A stretch of DNA of 7,315 nt from Bacilli bacterium (GTDB lineage: Bacteria; Bacillota_I; Bacilli_A; RFN20; CAG-826): contig JAKSVY010000065.1 of assembly GCA_024413875.1 (NCBI GenBank), positions 1-7,315 on the forward strand, written 5' to 3'. Below, piece by piece: positions 1-6,094 of this stretch; the first letter of the stretch is position 1, and each line of letters opens with the position of its first letter. The notes below the pieces were generated by a model. The model ran no database searches and was not told where the DNA came from. It saw nothing but the letters and a program-made list of their open reading frames with translations. Made by a program: the position numbers and the translations under genes.

Positions 1-10
1 ATTATATTTA

Positions 11-29
11 TGACTTTAAGCAAAAGTCA
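11..29. repeat. Inverted repeat, 7-bp arms
   Basis: TGACTTT (11-17) and AAAGTCA (23-29) are perfect reverse complements around the 5-base spacer AAGCA. No T-run follows on the + strand, so it is not an ordinary terminator in that direction. On the - strand the following bases are AT-rich but not a run of T. It could be an operator or a weak RNA hairpin from an upstream transcript. Confidence 0.4.
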
Positions 30-66
30 AAATATCTCTCATTATTTAATATTAATTTAAAAATTT

Positions 67-80
67 TTGATATATATCAA
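67..80. repeat. 14-bp perfect palindrome TTGATATATATCAA
   Basis: The sequence TTGATATATATCAA equals its own reverse complement. It covers the only plausible -10-like element upstream of truB, so it could be an operator over that promoter. In such AT-rich DNA a palindrome of this size can also arise by chance. Confidence 0.35.
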
Positions 81-83
81 GAA

Positions 84-95
84 ACGCACTTGCGT
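84..95. repeat. Short dyad ACGCA-CT-TGCGT
   Basis: ACGCA (84-88) and TGCGT (91-95) are reverse complements two bases apart. It is the most GC-rich patch of the upstream region, which makes it stand out. The gap is too tight for the full RNA hairpin, so a protein-binding dyad is more likely if it has any function. Confidence 0.3.
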
Positions 96-126
96 AATTT
101 TAAACCCACACTCAAATCCTTAAAGA

Positions 127-993
127 ATGTATAATAAGATTATGGAAAATTTCTCAGGTTGCTTATTTATTAATAAACCAGTCGGGTTAACATCAAGACA
201 AGTAGGGATAATAGCATCTAAAAAACTAGGGACACGAAAAATTGGTCACCTGGGTACTTTGGATCCATTTGCGGAAGGACTCCTTATTTTAATGGTTAAT
301 AGTGGAACGAAAATCGCTCCATACATCGAAGATAAAGTAAAAACCTATAAAGCATACCTAAAACTTGGAAAAAAGACTGATTCGGGCGATTTAACAGGAA
401 ATATAATAGAAGAAAAAGATGTGCCTAGTTTATCTTTAGATAAAATTAATGAAGCATTACATTCTTTCTTAGGTAAATCAACTCAAATCCCTCCAATGTA
501 TTCTGCAATTAAAGTAAATGGAACACATTTATATGATATGGCAAGAAAAGGTATCGAAATAGAACGTGAACCACGTGATATTGAGGTATTTTCCATTGAA
601 CTTAATTCATATGAAAATGATGAGTTAGTGTTTACCGCGAAAGTATCTAAGGGGACATATATTAGAACTCTTGGTGAGGATATCGCTAATAGATTAAATA
701 CAGTTGGTCACTTAACTAGATTAATTAGAACCGAAATTGATGGATATAGTTTAAAAGACGCGATTAATCCTGAAGAGATTGTAGTAGATTCATTAAAACC
801 AATCTCTGAAGTATTAAATTTCATGCCTCATTTTAAGGTTAGTGGAGCGATGGAGAAAATCGCTCTTAATGGTGGTAAATTATTCCTTAGATATAAAGAA
901 AAATATATCTTAATTTATAATGATGATGGGCCAATTGGAGTATATGAATTTGCTAGTGATGGAGTATACTCTTGTAGTAGAGGATTAAGATGA
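127..993 (+). CDS. truB: tRNA pseudouridine(55) synthase TruB
   Basis: TruB converts U55 in the T-arm of elongator tRNAs to pseudouridine in the cytoplasm. The 288-residue product has the family layout. The catalytic motif GHLGTLDPFAEG has the nucleophile Asp46. The KTYKA motif carries Tyr74, the IPPMYSAIKVNG segment is at 121-132, and GTYIRTLGEDIA (176-187) carries Tyr178 and Arg180. Residues from about 230 fit the small C-terminal TruB domain. Two starts are possible: ATG 127 and ATG 142 (Met6). Neither has a good Shine-Dalgarno sequence, and homologs usually begin a few residues before the INKPVGLTS motif, which fits both. A TATAAT box sits six bases before ATG 142. The gene ends in TGA overlapping the ribF start, so the two are translationally coupled. 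The identification is firm; the start is not. Confidence 0.96.
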   Translation: MYNKIMENFSGCLFINKPVGLTSRQVGIIASKKLGTRKIGHLGTLDPFAEGLLILMVNSGTKIAPYIEDKVKTYKAYLKLGKKTDSGDLTGNIIEEKDVPSLSLDKINEALHSFLGKSTQIPPMYSAIKVNGTHLYDMARKGIEIEREPRDIEVFSIELNSYENDELVFTAKVSKGTYIRTLGEDIANRLNTVGHLTRLIRTEIDGYSLKDAINPEEIVVDSLKPISEVLNFMPHFKVSGAMEKIALNGGKLFLRYKEKYILIYNDDGPIGVYEFASDGVYSCSRGLR

Positions 994-1892
994 AAGTCAT
1001 AAAAATTAAATACAATAACATCAGTCAAATTGAACCTAACTTATCTTTATGTTTAGGCTTTTTTGATGGGCTTCATATTGGTCATCAAGACTTAATAGAA
1101 AATGCTTTAATGCTGACTAATAATCCTTTAGGATTACTCACTTTTGATAAGCCAGTTTCTGAGTTTATTAGAAATGGAAAAAGCACTGAAGTTTTAACCT
1201 CACTCGATGATCGTTTTAGAATCCTTTCTAGATACAACATTAAATACTTTATTGTCATTGAAATCGATCAAGAATTCCTAGATTATTCACCAGAAAAATT
1301 TATTAATGATGTCTTAATTAGATTAGGCACAAAAGAGATTTTCTGTGGTGAAGATTATCGCTTTGGATGTTTAGCAAAAGGTGACACAAATTTACTTAAA
1401 AATTACTTTGATGTTCATGTTATTGAACTTCTTAAAGATAAAGGTATCAAAGTCTCCTCATCTGATATTACAAAACTCTTGAAAGAGGGTAATGTTAAAG
1501 AGGCTAATAGACTTCTTGGACATCAATATGAAGTAATGGGAATTGTTGAAAAAGGTTATGGTAGAGGAACAAAACTCGGATTCCCGACAGCAAACCTAAA
1601 GCTTACCGCTAACTATGTTATTCCTCGTTTTGGTGTTTATAAATGTATCGCCTATGTTCGAGGAATTCCTCATATTTCAATTGTTAATGTTGGTGTTCAC
1701 CCAACAGTGGGATCTCTTCCAAAACCATTAATCGAAGTTCATATTCCAAACTTTACTGAAATTACTTATGGAATGACCGTTTATCTTGAATTTTTAGATT
1801 TCGTTAGACCCGAAGTTAAGTTAAATTCGGTCGAAGAATTAAAAGCACAAATTGCAAAAGATTTAGAAGTAGTGAAGATAGATTTTATCTAA
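990..1892 (+). CDS. ribF: Bifunctional riboflavin kinase / FMN adenylyltransferase (FAD synthetase)
   Basis: RibF phosphorylates riboflavin to FMN and adenylylates FMN to FAD. This 300-residue protein has both modules at usual length. The N-terminal nucleotidyltransferase shows GFFDGLHIGH (23-32) and GEDYRFG (120-126). The C-terminal kinase shows GRGTKLGFPTAN (191-202), NVGVHPTVG (233-241) and IEVHI (248-252), with Glu249 the likely catalytic base. Two adenylyltransferase motifs depart from the usual form: TFDKPV replaces TFDPHP (51-56), and SSSDIT (156-161) lacks the arginine of the SSTxIR motif. ATG 990 lies in the 4-bp ATGA overlap with truB, and GAGG at 980-983 is a well-placed ribosome binding site. 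The flavin product is relevant to the two flavoenzymes downstream, though nothing shows a regulatory link. Confidence 0.95.
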   Translation: MKVIKIKYNNISQIEPNLSLCLGFFDGLHIGHQDLIENALMLTNNPLGLLTFDKPVSEFIRNGKSTEVLTSLDDRFRILSRYNIKYFIVIEIDQEFLDYSPEKFINDVLIRLGTKEIFCGEDYRFGCLAKGDTNLLKNYFDVHVIELLKDKGIKVSSSDITKLLKEGNVKEANRLLGHQYEVMGIVEKGYGRGTKLGFPTANLKLTANYVIPRFGVYKCIAYVRGIPHISIVNVGVHPTVGSLPKPLIEVHIPNFTEITYGMTVYLEFLDFVRPEVKLNSVEELKAQIAKDLEVVKIDFI

Positions 1893-1906
1893 ACTGAAAA
1901 TATTTC

Positions 1907-1934
1907 TTGAAATCGTTATCAATATCAGTAAAAT
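1907..1934 (+). promoter_or_regulatory. Predicted sigma-A promoter for rpsO
   Basis: TTGAAA (1907-1912) and TAAAAT (1929-1934) each match the sigma-A consensus at five of six positions, with a 16-bp spacer. Transcription would start near 1941, giving an 81-base leader. The promoter lies just past the ribF stop, so rpsO can be expressed apart from truB-ribF. Confidence 0.6.
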
Positions 1935-1940
1935 ATTATT

Positions 1941-2021
1941 CGCAGCTTTATCTAAGGTTAACGATTACTCCAACGTTTACCCTGGGTTTAGCCAAGTATA
2001 TTTATAAGGAGGAAATTTAAG
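1941..2021 (+). promoter_or_regulatory. Structured rpsO leader, candidate S15 autoregulatory element
   Basis: The 5' strand 1946-1963 can pair almost without a break with three downstream segments: 1956-1963 with 1974-1981 (7 of 8 pairs), 1952-1955 with 1988-1991 (4 pairs), and 1946-1951 with 2004-2009 (6 pairs, one G-U). The last helix covers the first two G residues of the Shine-Dalgarno sequence GGAGG (2008-2012). The 10-base hairpin loop (1964-1973) contains TTACTCC, which could instead pair with GGAGGAA (2008-2014) at 6 of 7 positions, forming a pseudoknot. Repression by S15 binding its own mRNA leader is established in E. coli and Geobacillus; that this leader works that way is my inference. 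Confidence 0.45.
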
Positions 2022-2291
2022 ATGGCATTATCAAAAGAAGTTCGTGCTGAAATCGTTAAGAAATACGGCAAGAATGAAAAAGATACAGGCTCTGTTGAAG
2101 TTCAAGTTGCTTTATTAACAGCTCAAATTAAAGAACTCACAAAGCACTTACAAGCCAACAAGAAAGATGCTTCTGGTAAGCGCGGATTATTCAAATTAAT
2201 CGGCCAACGTCGTGGTCTTCTCGATTACTTAAATCGTACAGATCGTGATGCATACGTTAAGCTCATTTCTGAACTTGGTATCCGTAAGTAA
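2022..2291 (+). CDS. rpsO: 30S ribosomal protein S15
   Basis: S15 is a primary binder of the 16S rRNA central domain, at helix 22 and the helix 20/21/22 junction, and nucleates platform assembly. At 89 residues it is the standard bacterial length. It shows DTGSVEVQVALLT (21-33), KRGL (53-56) and RRGLLDYL (63-70), and ends in LGIRK. AAGGAGG at 2006-2012, nine bases before ATG 2022, is a strong ribosome binding site. The rRNA-contacting segment is altered: His42 and Asp49 of the usual HLxxHKKDHHS pattern remain, but position 46 is Asn and position 52 is Gly rather than Ser, with Ser at 51. The gene has its own promoter and terminator and precedes pnp as in most bacteria. Confidence 0.98.
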   Translation: MALSKEVRAEIVKKYGKNEKDTGSVEVQVALLTAQIKELTKHLQANKKDASGKRGLFKLIGQRRGLLDYLNRTDRDAYVKLISELGIRK

Positions 2292-2306
2292 TTCACTTAA
2301 ACTAAG

Positions 2307-2334
2307 AAACACCGCTGAAAAGTGGTGTTTTTTT
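2307..2334 (+). terminator. Intrinsic terminator after rpsO
   Basis: AAACACCGCT (2307-2316) pairs with AGTGGTGTTT (2321-2330) through one G-U wobble, closing a GAAA tetraloop. Seven T residues (2328-2334) follow or end the stem. This is a standard Rho-independent terminator beginning 15 bases after the rpsO stop. It separates rpsO from pnp, leaving pnp to its own promoter plus any read-through. Confidence 0.92.
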
Positions 2335-2385
2335 GTACTTTTTAATCATTTTTTGGCGAATTTAACGAATTTCTTAAAATGTTGC

Positions 2386-2400
2386 TTTTATATTATAAAA
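2386..2400. repeat. AT palindrome over the pnp -35 region
   Basis: TTTTATA (2386-2392) and TATAAAA (2394-2400) are perfect reverse complements around one central T. The site covers the position where the -35 box of the predicted pnp promoter would fall. It could be an operator or only low-complexity AT sequence. Confidence 0.35.
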
Positions 2401-2422
2401 ATTAAAAAGTTTGTGATAGAAT
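2394..2422 (+). promoter_or_regulatory. Predicted extended -10 promoter for pnp
   Basis: TGATAGAAT (2414-2422) is an extended -10 element: the TG motif plus TAGAAT, five of six to consensus. The hexamer 17 bp upstream, TATAAA (2394-2399), is a poor -35, which extended -10 promoters tolerate. Initiation would be near 2429, leaving a leader of about 28 bases before ATG 2457 with AGGAG at 2443-2447. Its position after the rpsO terminator supports a separate pnp transcript. Confidence 0.5.
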
Positions 2423-2435
2423 TAAACTAGTTTAA
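2422..2435. repeat. 14-bp perfect palindrome at the predicted pnp start site
   Basis: TTAAACTAGTTTAA is its own reverse complement. It begins at the last base of the predicted -10 box and spans the expected transcription start. That is a typical place for a repressor operator, but no cognate regulator is visible in the window. Confidence 0.4.
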
Positions 2436-2456
2436 ATTTTATAGGAGAAAAAATAC

Positions 2457-4643
2457 ATGAAACACACATTCGAATTAGATTTCGATGGCCGTAAGATTGT
2501 TGTTGAAGCAGGCGAAATTGCTAAACAAACTGCGGCAGCGGTATTAGTCCGCTATGGTGATACTGTCGTTCTCAGTAACGTATGTATGTCACCAAAGACT
2601 GTTGACTGGGACTTCTTCCCATTAACAGTTGAATACCAAGAAAGAATGTACGCTGCTGGTCGTATCCCAGGTTCATTCCAAAGACGTGAAAGTCGTCCAA
2701 GTTCACATGCTATCTTAGCATCTCGTATTACTGACCGTTCTATGAGACCTCTCTTCCCAGAAGGTTTCCGTAACGAAGTTCAAGTAGTTAGCCAAGTTCT
2801 CTCAGTTGATCTTGATAATCAACCAGAAATTACTGCTATGCTTGCATCTTCACTTGCAGTATCTATCTCAGATATTCCATTCAATGGTCCAATCGCAGGT
2901 GTCTATGTTGGCCGTGTAGATGGTAAGTTAGTTATCAACCCAACAGTCGCTCAACGCGCTGTATCTGATATTGACTTATGTGTTGCTGGTACAGAAGATG
3001 CTATTAACATGGTTGAAGCTGGTGCAGCAGAAGTCAGTGAAGAAGATATGCTCGATGCATTAATGTTCGGTTTCGAAGCAGTTAAGAAATTATGCCGCTT
3101 TGAAAAAGAAATCATCGCTGCTATCGGACTTCCAAAACGTGAAGTTGCTTTAAAGACAATTCCAGAAGAATTACGTGCTGAAGTTGTTGCTAAAGTCGAT
3201 TCTAAGTTACGTGCAGCAGTCTCTATCTTTGATAAGTTAGAAAGACAAAACACAATCGATCAAATCGAACAAGAAACAGAAGCAGAATATGCTGCTAAAG
3301 AATATGAAACAGAACTCGCTAAGAACAAGACAGTTCAACAAGTTCACGAAATTCAAGAAGATATCTACCACGATGAAGTTCGTAGATTAATCATTGAAGA
3401 TAAGATTAGACCAGATGGCCGTAAAGTTGATGAAATTCGTCCATTAGACGCTCAAGTCGACTTACTCCCAAGAGTTCACGGTTCAGCAATGTTTACACGT
3501 GGTCAAACACAAGTTATCTCTGTTACAACTTTAGGTGCATTAAGCGATGAACAATTACTTGATGATTTAACACCAGAAGACCACAAGAGATTCATGCATC
3601 ACTACAACTTCCCACAATGGTGTGTTGGTGGTACAGGTAAGATAGGTGTCTTAGGACGTCGTGAAGTTGGCCACGGTGCATTAGGTGAAAGAGCCCTCTC
3701 TTACGTTATTCCTAGTGAAGAAGAATTCCCATACACAATTAGAACAGTTTCTGAAGTTGTTGAATCAAATGGTTCATCATCACAAGCTTCTATCTGTGCT
3801 GGTTGTATGTCATTAATGGCTGCTGGTGTCCCAATTAAAGGTGTCGTCAGTGGTATCGCTATGGGTTTAATTACAAATGACCCAACAAAGTCTCCAGATA
3901 AGGAAACAAACCACTATACAATTCTTACAGATATCCAAGGTCTTGAAGATCACTTCGGTGATATGGACTTTAAGGTTGCTGGTACAGCAAAGGGTATTAC
4001 AGCTCTCCAAATGGATATTAAGATTGCTGGTGTTACTCGTGATGTCTTAGCAGAAGCATTAGCACAAGCACACGTTGCACGTGCTCAAATCCGCGAAACA
4101 ATGGAAGCTGCAATTGCAGAACCACGCGCTGATGTTGGCGAATACGCTCCAAAGCTTGCTAAGATGACAATTGATGTAGATAAGATTCGTGATGTTATCG
4201 GTACAGGCGGTAAGGTTATTAACGAAATCATTGCTCAATGTGATAACGTTAAGATTGATATCGATGATGATGGTCACGTTGTCATCTACCATATGTCTCG
4301 TGAAATGATCAATAAGGCAAAAGGATTAATTGAAAATATTGTCCGTGTTGCTAAAGTTGGTGAAGTTTACGAAGGTGAAGTTACACGTGTTGAAGATTAC
4401 GGTGCATTCGTTAAGTTATTCGGTAACTGCGAAGGTTTATGCCATGTCTCTCAATTAGATTGGGGATACATTGCACGTGCTCAAGATGTTGTCAAAGTTG
4501 GCGATGTACTTAAAGTACAAGTTACAGAAATTGACGATAAGGGCAAAGTTAAAGTTTCAAGACGTAATTTAATGGAAAAACCAGCAGGTTATGTTGAAAA
4601 ACCAGCTGCTCCAAAGAAACATTTTGATAAAAAAGGTCGCTAA
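2457..4643 (+). CDS. pnp: Polyribonucleotide nucleotidyltransferase (PNPase)
   Basis: PNPase degrades RNA 3' to 5' by phosphorolysis, releasing nucleoside diphosphates. It acts as a trimer in the cytoplasm and can also add tails. The 728-residue product is full length. The first RNase PH domain includes GRIPGSFQRRESRPS and ITDRSMRPLFP, followed by an all-helical linker. The second RNase PH domain starts near 315 (DKIRPDGRKVDEIRPL) and has the phosphate-binding serines 440-442 in SNGSSS and catalytic Asp498 and Asp504 in EDHFGDMDF. The KH domain has its GTGG loop at 582-585, and an S1 domain covers about 635-705. A short Lys-rich tail ends the protein. AGGAG (2443-2447) lies nine bases before ATG 2457. 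Codons favour CGT for Arg and GAA for Glu, suggesting high expression. No terminator follows, and the next gene starts 10 bases on. Confidence 0.98.
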   Translation: MKHTFELDFDGRKIVVEAGEIAKQTAAAVLVRYGDTVVLSNVCMSPKTVDWDFFPLTVEYQERMYAAGRIPGSFQRRESRPSSHAILASRITDRSMRPLFPEGFRNEVQVVSQVLSVDLDNQPEITAMLASSLAVSISDIPFNGPIAGVYVGRVDGKLVINPTVAQRAVSDIDLCVAGTEDAINMVEAGAAEVSEEDMLDALMFGFEAVKKLCRFEKEIIAAIGLPKREVALKTIPEELRAEVVAKVDSKLRAAVSIFDKLERQNTIDQIEQETEAEYAAKEYETELAKNKTVQQVHEIQEDIYHDEVRRLIIEDKIRPDGRKVDEIRPLDAQVDLLPRVHGSAMFTRGQTQVISVTTLGALSDEQLLDDLTPEDHKRFMHHYNFPQWCVGGTGKIGVLGRREVGHGALGERALSYVIPSEEEFPYTIRTVSEVVESNGSSSQASICAGCMSLMAAGVPIKGVVSGIAMGLITNDPTKSPDKETNHYTILTDIQGLEDHFGDMDFKVAGTAKGITALQMDIKIAGVTRDVLAEALAQAHVARAQIRETMEAAIAEPRADVGEYAPKLAKMTIDVDKIRDVIGTGGKVINEIIAQCDNVKIDIDDDGHVVIYHMSREMINKAKGLIENIVRVAKVGEVYEGEVTRVEDYGAFVKLFGNCEGLCHVSQLDWGYIARAQDVVKVGDVLKVQVTEIDDKGKVKVSRRNLMEKPAGYVEKPAAPKKHFDKKGR

Positions 4644-4653
4644 TTAATAAAAT

Positions 4654-6093
4654 ATGTTTGATATTCTCATCGTCGGTGCAGGTATCGTGGGTGCAATGAT
4701 TGCTCGCGAATTATCTCAATACAGCTTAAGAACTATTGTTATCGATAAAGAAAATGATGTCGGTAACGTTACAAGTATGGCTAATAGCGCTATTGTACAT
4801 AGTGGCTATGACCCAGTTCCTGGAACTTTAAAGGCTAAATTAAATGTCTTAGGTAATAAGATGTTTCCAGAAGTTTGTAAGGAGCTTGATGTTTCGTTCA
4901 AGCAAATTGGTTCTTTAACTGTCGCAACCGAAGATGAGCAACTCGAATTATTAAAAGAATTAGCAGAAAGAAGCGCTATTAACGGAGTTGACGTTAAATT
5001 ATTAAACCGAGACGAAGTTAAAGCCATAGAACCATATATTACTGATGATGTGAAGGGCGCTTTATTTGCTCCTTCAGCGGGTATTGTTAACCCTTTCACA
5101 TTAACAGTTCACGCCATGGAGAACGCTGTTGATAATGGCGTTATTCTCCATTTAGGTGAAGAAGTAGTGAATATCCAAAAGAGTGGTGAATTTTATATAG
5201 TTCGCACCAATAAAGATATTTACAAAACAAAAGTCATTATTAATGCTGCCGGATTATATGGTGACAAGATTAATTCAATGATCGAAAATATCGATTATTC
5301 TATTAATCCTCGTAAAGGTGAATATTATGTCTTAGGACATTTGCCTTATGTATTTGTTACTCATACAATTTTCCCATTACCTAGTAAGAAGGGGAAAGGC
5401 ATATTAGTTTCACCAACAACATCACTTAATTTTATTGTTGGCCCTAGCTCAGAAAGTGTTGAATCTAAAGAAGATTTGTCTACTGATAAATTAACTTTAG
5501 TTAATGTAAAGAAGCAAGCGGTCAATTTAGTGCCAAAAATCCCATTTGGGAACGTTATTCGTACTTTCTCAGGATTACGTGCCACTCCATCAACTCATGA
5601 TTTCATAATCGGGTTTTCTAAAACTGATAAAAACTTTATTAATACGGTTGGAATTGAATCTCCAGGTCTAGCCTCATCTCCTGCTATTGCAAAATATGTT
5701 GTAGATGAATTTGTTAGTAAGGTACTACCTTTAAAGGTTAATGAAAATGCTTCAAGACTAATCAAACCTAGAATTCATCCAAGTAAGTTAACAATTGATG
5801 AACTCAATGAATTAATTAAAGTAAATCCTAGTTATGGACGCATTATTTGTAATTGTGAAAAGATCACATTAGGTGAAATTGAAGATGAACTCTCTAGAAG
5901 TGTTCCTCCATATACAGTTAAAGCTTTAAAGAAGAGAACAAGAGCAGGATTTGGTGGCTGCCAAGGTGGATTCTGTCAACCAGCAGTCCTCATGTTACTT
6001 GCTAATCACTTTAACAAAGATGTCACTGAAGTTTTATATGACAAAGATGAATCAAACATCTGTAAATACGAAACTAAGAAGGAGGCAAGATAA
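4654..6093 (+). CDS. GlpA-like FAD-dependent oxidoreductase with C-terminal BFD-type [2Fe-2S] domain
   Basis: This 479-residue protein belongs to the DAO/GlpA family, which oxidises glycerol-3-phosphate, 2-hydroxyglutarate and similar substrates using FAD. The Rossmann motif GAGIVG (8-13) is at the N-terminus, followed by NSAIVHSGYDPVPGTLKAKL (44-63), typical of clostridial GlpA-like proteins. INPRKGEYYVL (217-227) and FSGLRATPS (305-313) follow, with Arg309 a likely active-site residue. Cysteines 399, 401, 436 and 441 (CxC and Cx4C) match a bacterioferritin-associated-ferredoxin-like [2Fe-2S] domain, as in E. coli GlpA. No membrane segment or signal peptide is evident. ATG 4654 is required by the N-terminal beta strand, yet has no Shine-Dalgarno sequence; the nearest AAAAGG (4631-4636) is 17 bases away inside pnp. 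Coupling to pnp termination is likely. The next gene starts one base after the stop. The substrate is inferred: glycerol-3-phosphate is the best guess, L-2-hydroxyglutarate the main alternative. Confidence 0.85.
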   Translation: MFDILIVGAGIVGAMIARELSQYSLRTIVIDKENDVGNVTSMANSAIVHSGYDPVPGTLKAKLNVLGNKMFPEVCKELDVSFKQIGSLTVATEDEQLELLKELAERSAINGVDVKLLNRDEVKAIEPYITDDVKGALFAPSAGIVNPFTLTVHAMENAVDNGVILHLGEEVVNIQKSGEFYIVRTNKDIYKTKVIINAAGLYGDKINSMIENIDYSINPRKGEYYVLGHLPYVFVTHTIFPLPSKKGKGILVSPTTSLNFIVGPSSESVESKEDLSTDKLTLVNVKKQAVNLVPKIPFGNVIRTFSGLRATPSTHDFIIGFSKTDKNFINTVGIESPGLASSPAIAKYVVDEFVSKVLPLKVNENASRLIKPRIHPSKLTIDELNELIKVNPSYGRIICNCEKITLGEIEDELSRSVPPYTVKALKKRTRAGFGGCQGGFCQPAVLMLLANHFNKDVTEVLYDKDESNICKYETKKEAR

Positions 6094-6094
6094 T

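Larger units (their letters stand above)
1..126 (+). promoter_or_regulatory. AT-rich upstream region of truB with dyad symmetries
   Basis: No convincing gene lies here. One frame is open from the left edge to the stop at 132-134, but its codons rarely begin with G, unlike real genes in this window. A possible extended -10 element (TGATATATA, 68-76) lies inside a palindrome, but no good -35 box stands at the right distance. Three dyads occupy the region (11-29, 67-80, 84-95). It probably holds the end of an upstream transcription unit, the truB promoter, or both. The upstream neighbour is outside the window. Confidence 0.3.

Noticed and set aside
3..134. Frame open from the left edge, ending eight bases inside truB, as the tail of an upstream gene
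   Set aside because: Only about 4 of 43 codons begin with G, no family is recognisable, and the stretch holds three dyads. It looks like non-coding AT-rich DNA, though an upstream gene end cannot be fully excluded.
1893..1929. ACTGA (1893-1897) and TCAGT (1925-1929), with bulged flanking pairs, as a ribF terminator
   Set aside because: The stem is weak and AT-rich with a long loop and no T-tract after it. The stretch overlaps the predicted rpsO promoter.
1893..2021. FMN riboswitch or other known metabolite riboswitch near ribF or rpsO
   Set aside because: The leader is too short and has none of the conserved FMN-element segments; it also lies downstream of ribF, not upstream.
2357..2372. 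Direct repeat of CGAATTT (2357-2363 and 2366-2372)
   Set aside because: Only two short AT-rich copies with no link to the promoter elements; likely chance.
2245..2430. Small + strand frame after rpsO
   Set aside because: It overlaps the rpsO 3' end in another frame, runs through the terminator and pnp promoter, and resembles no protein.
2951..3253. Minus-strand frame inside pnp; similarly 4059-4292
   Set aside because: Both are antisense to a well-conserved PNPase frame, have biased composition and no recognisable domain.
4806..5099. Minus-strand frames within the oxidoreductases (4806-5099, 5361-5585, 6235-6432)
   Set aside because: Each mirrors conserved coding sequence on the + strand and shows no domain of its own.
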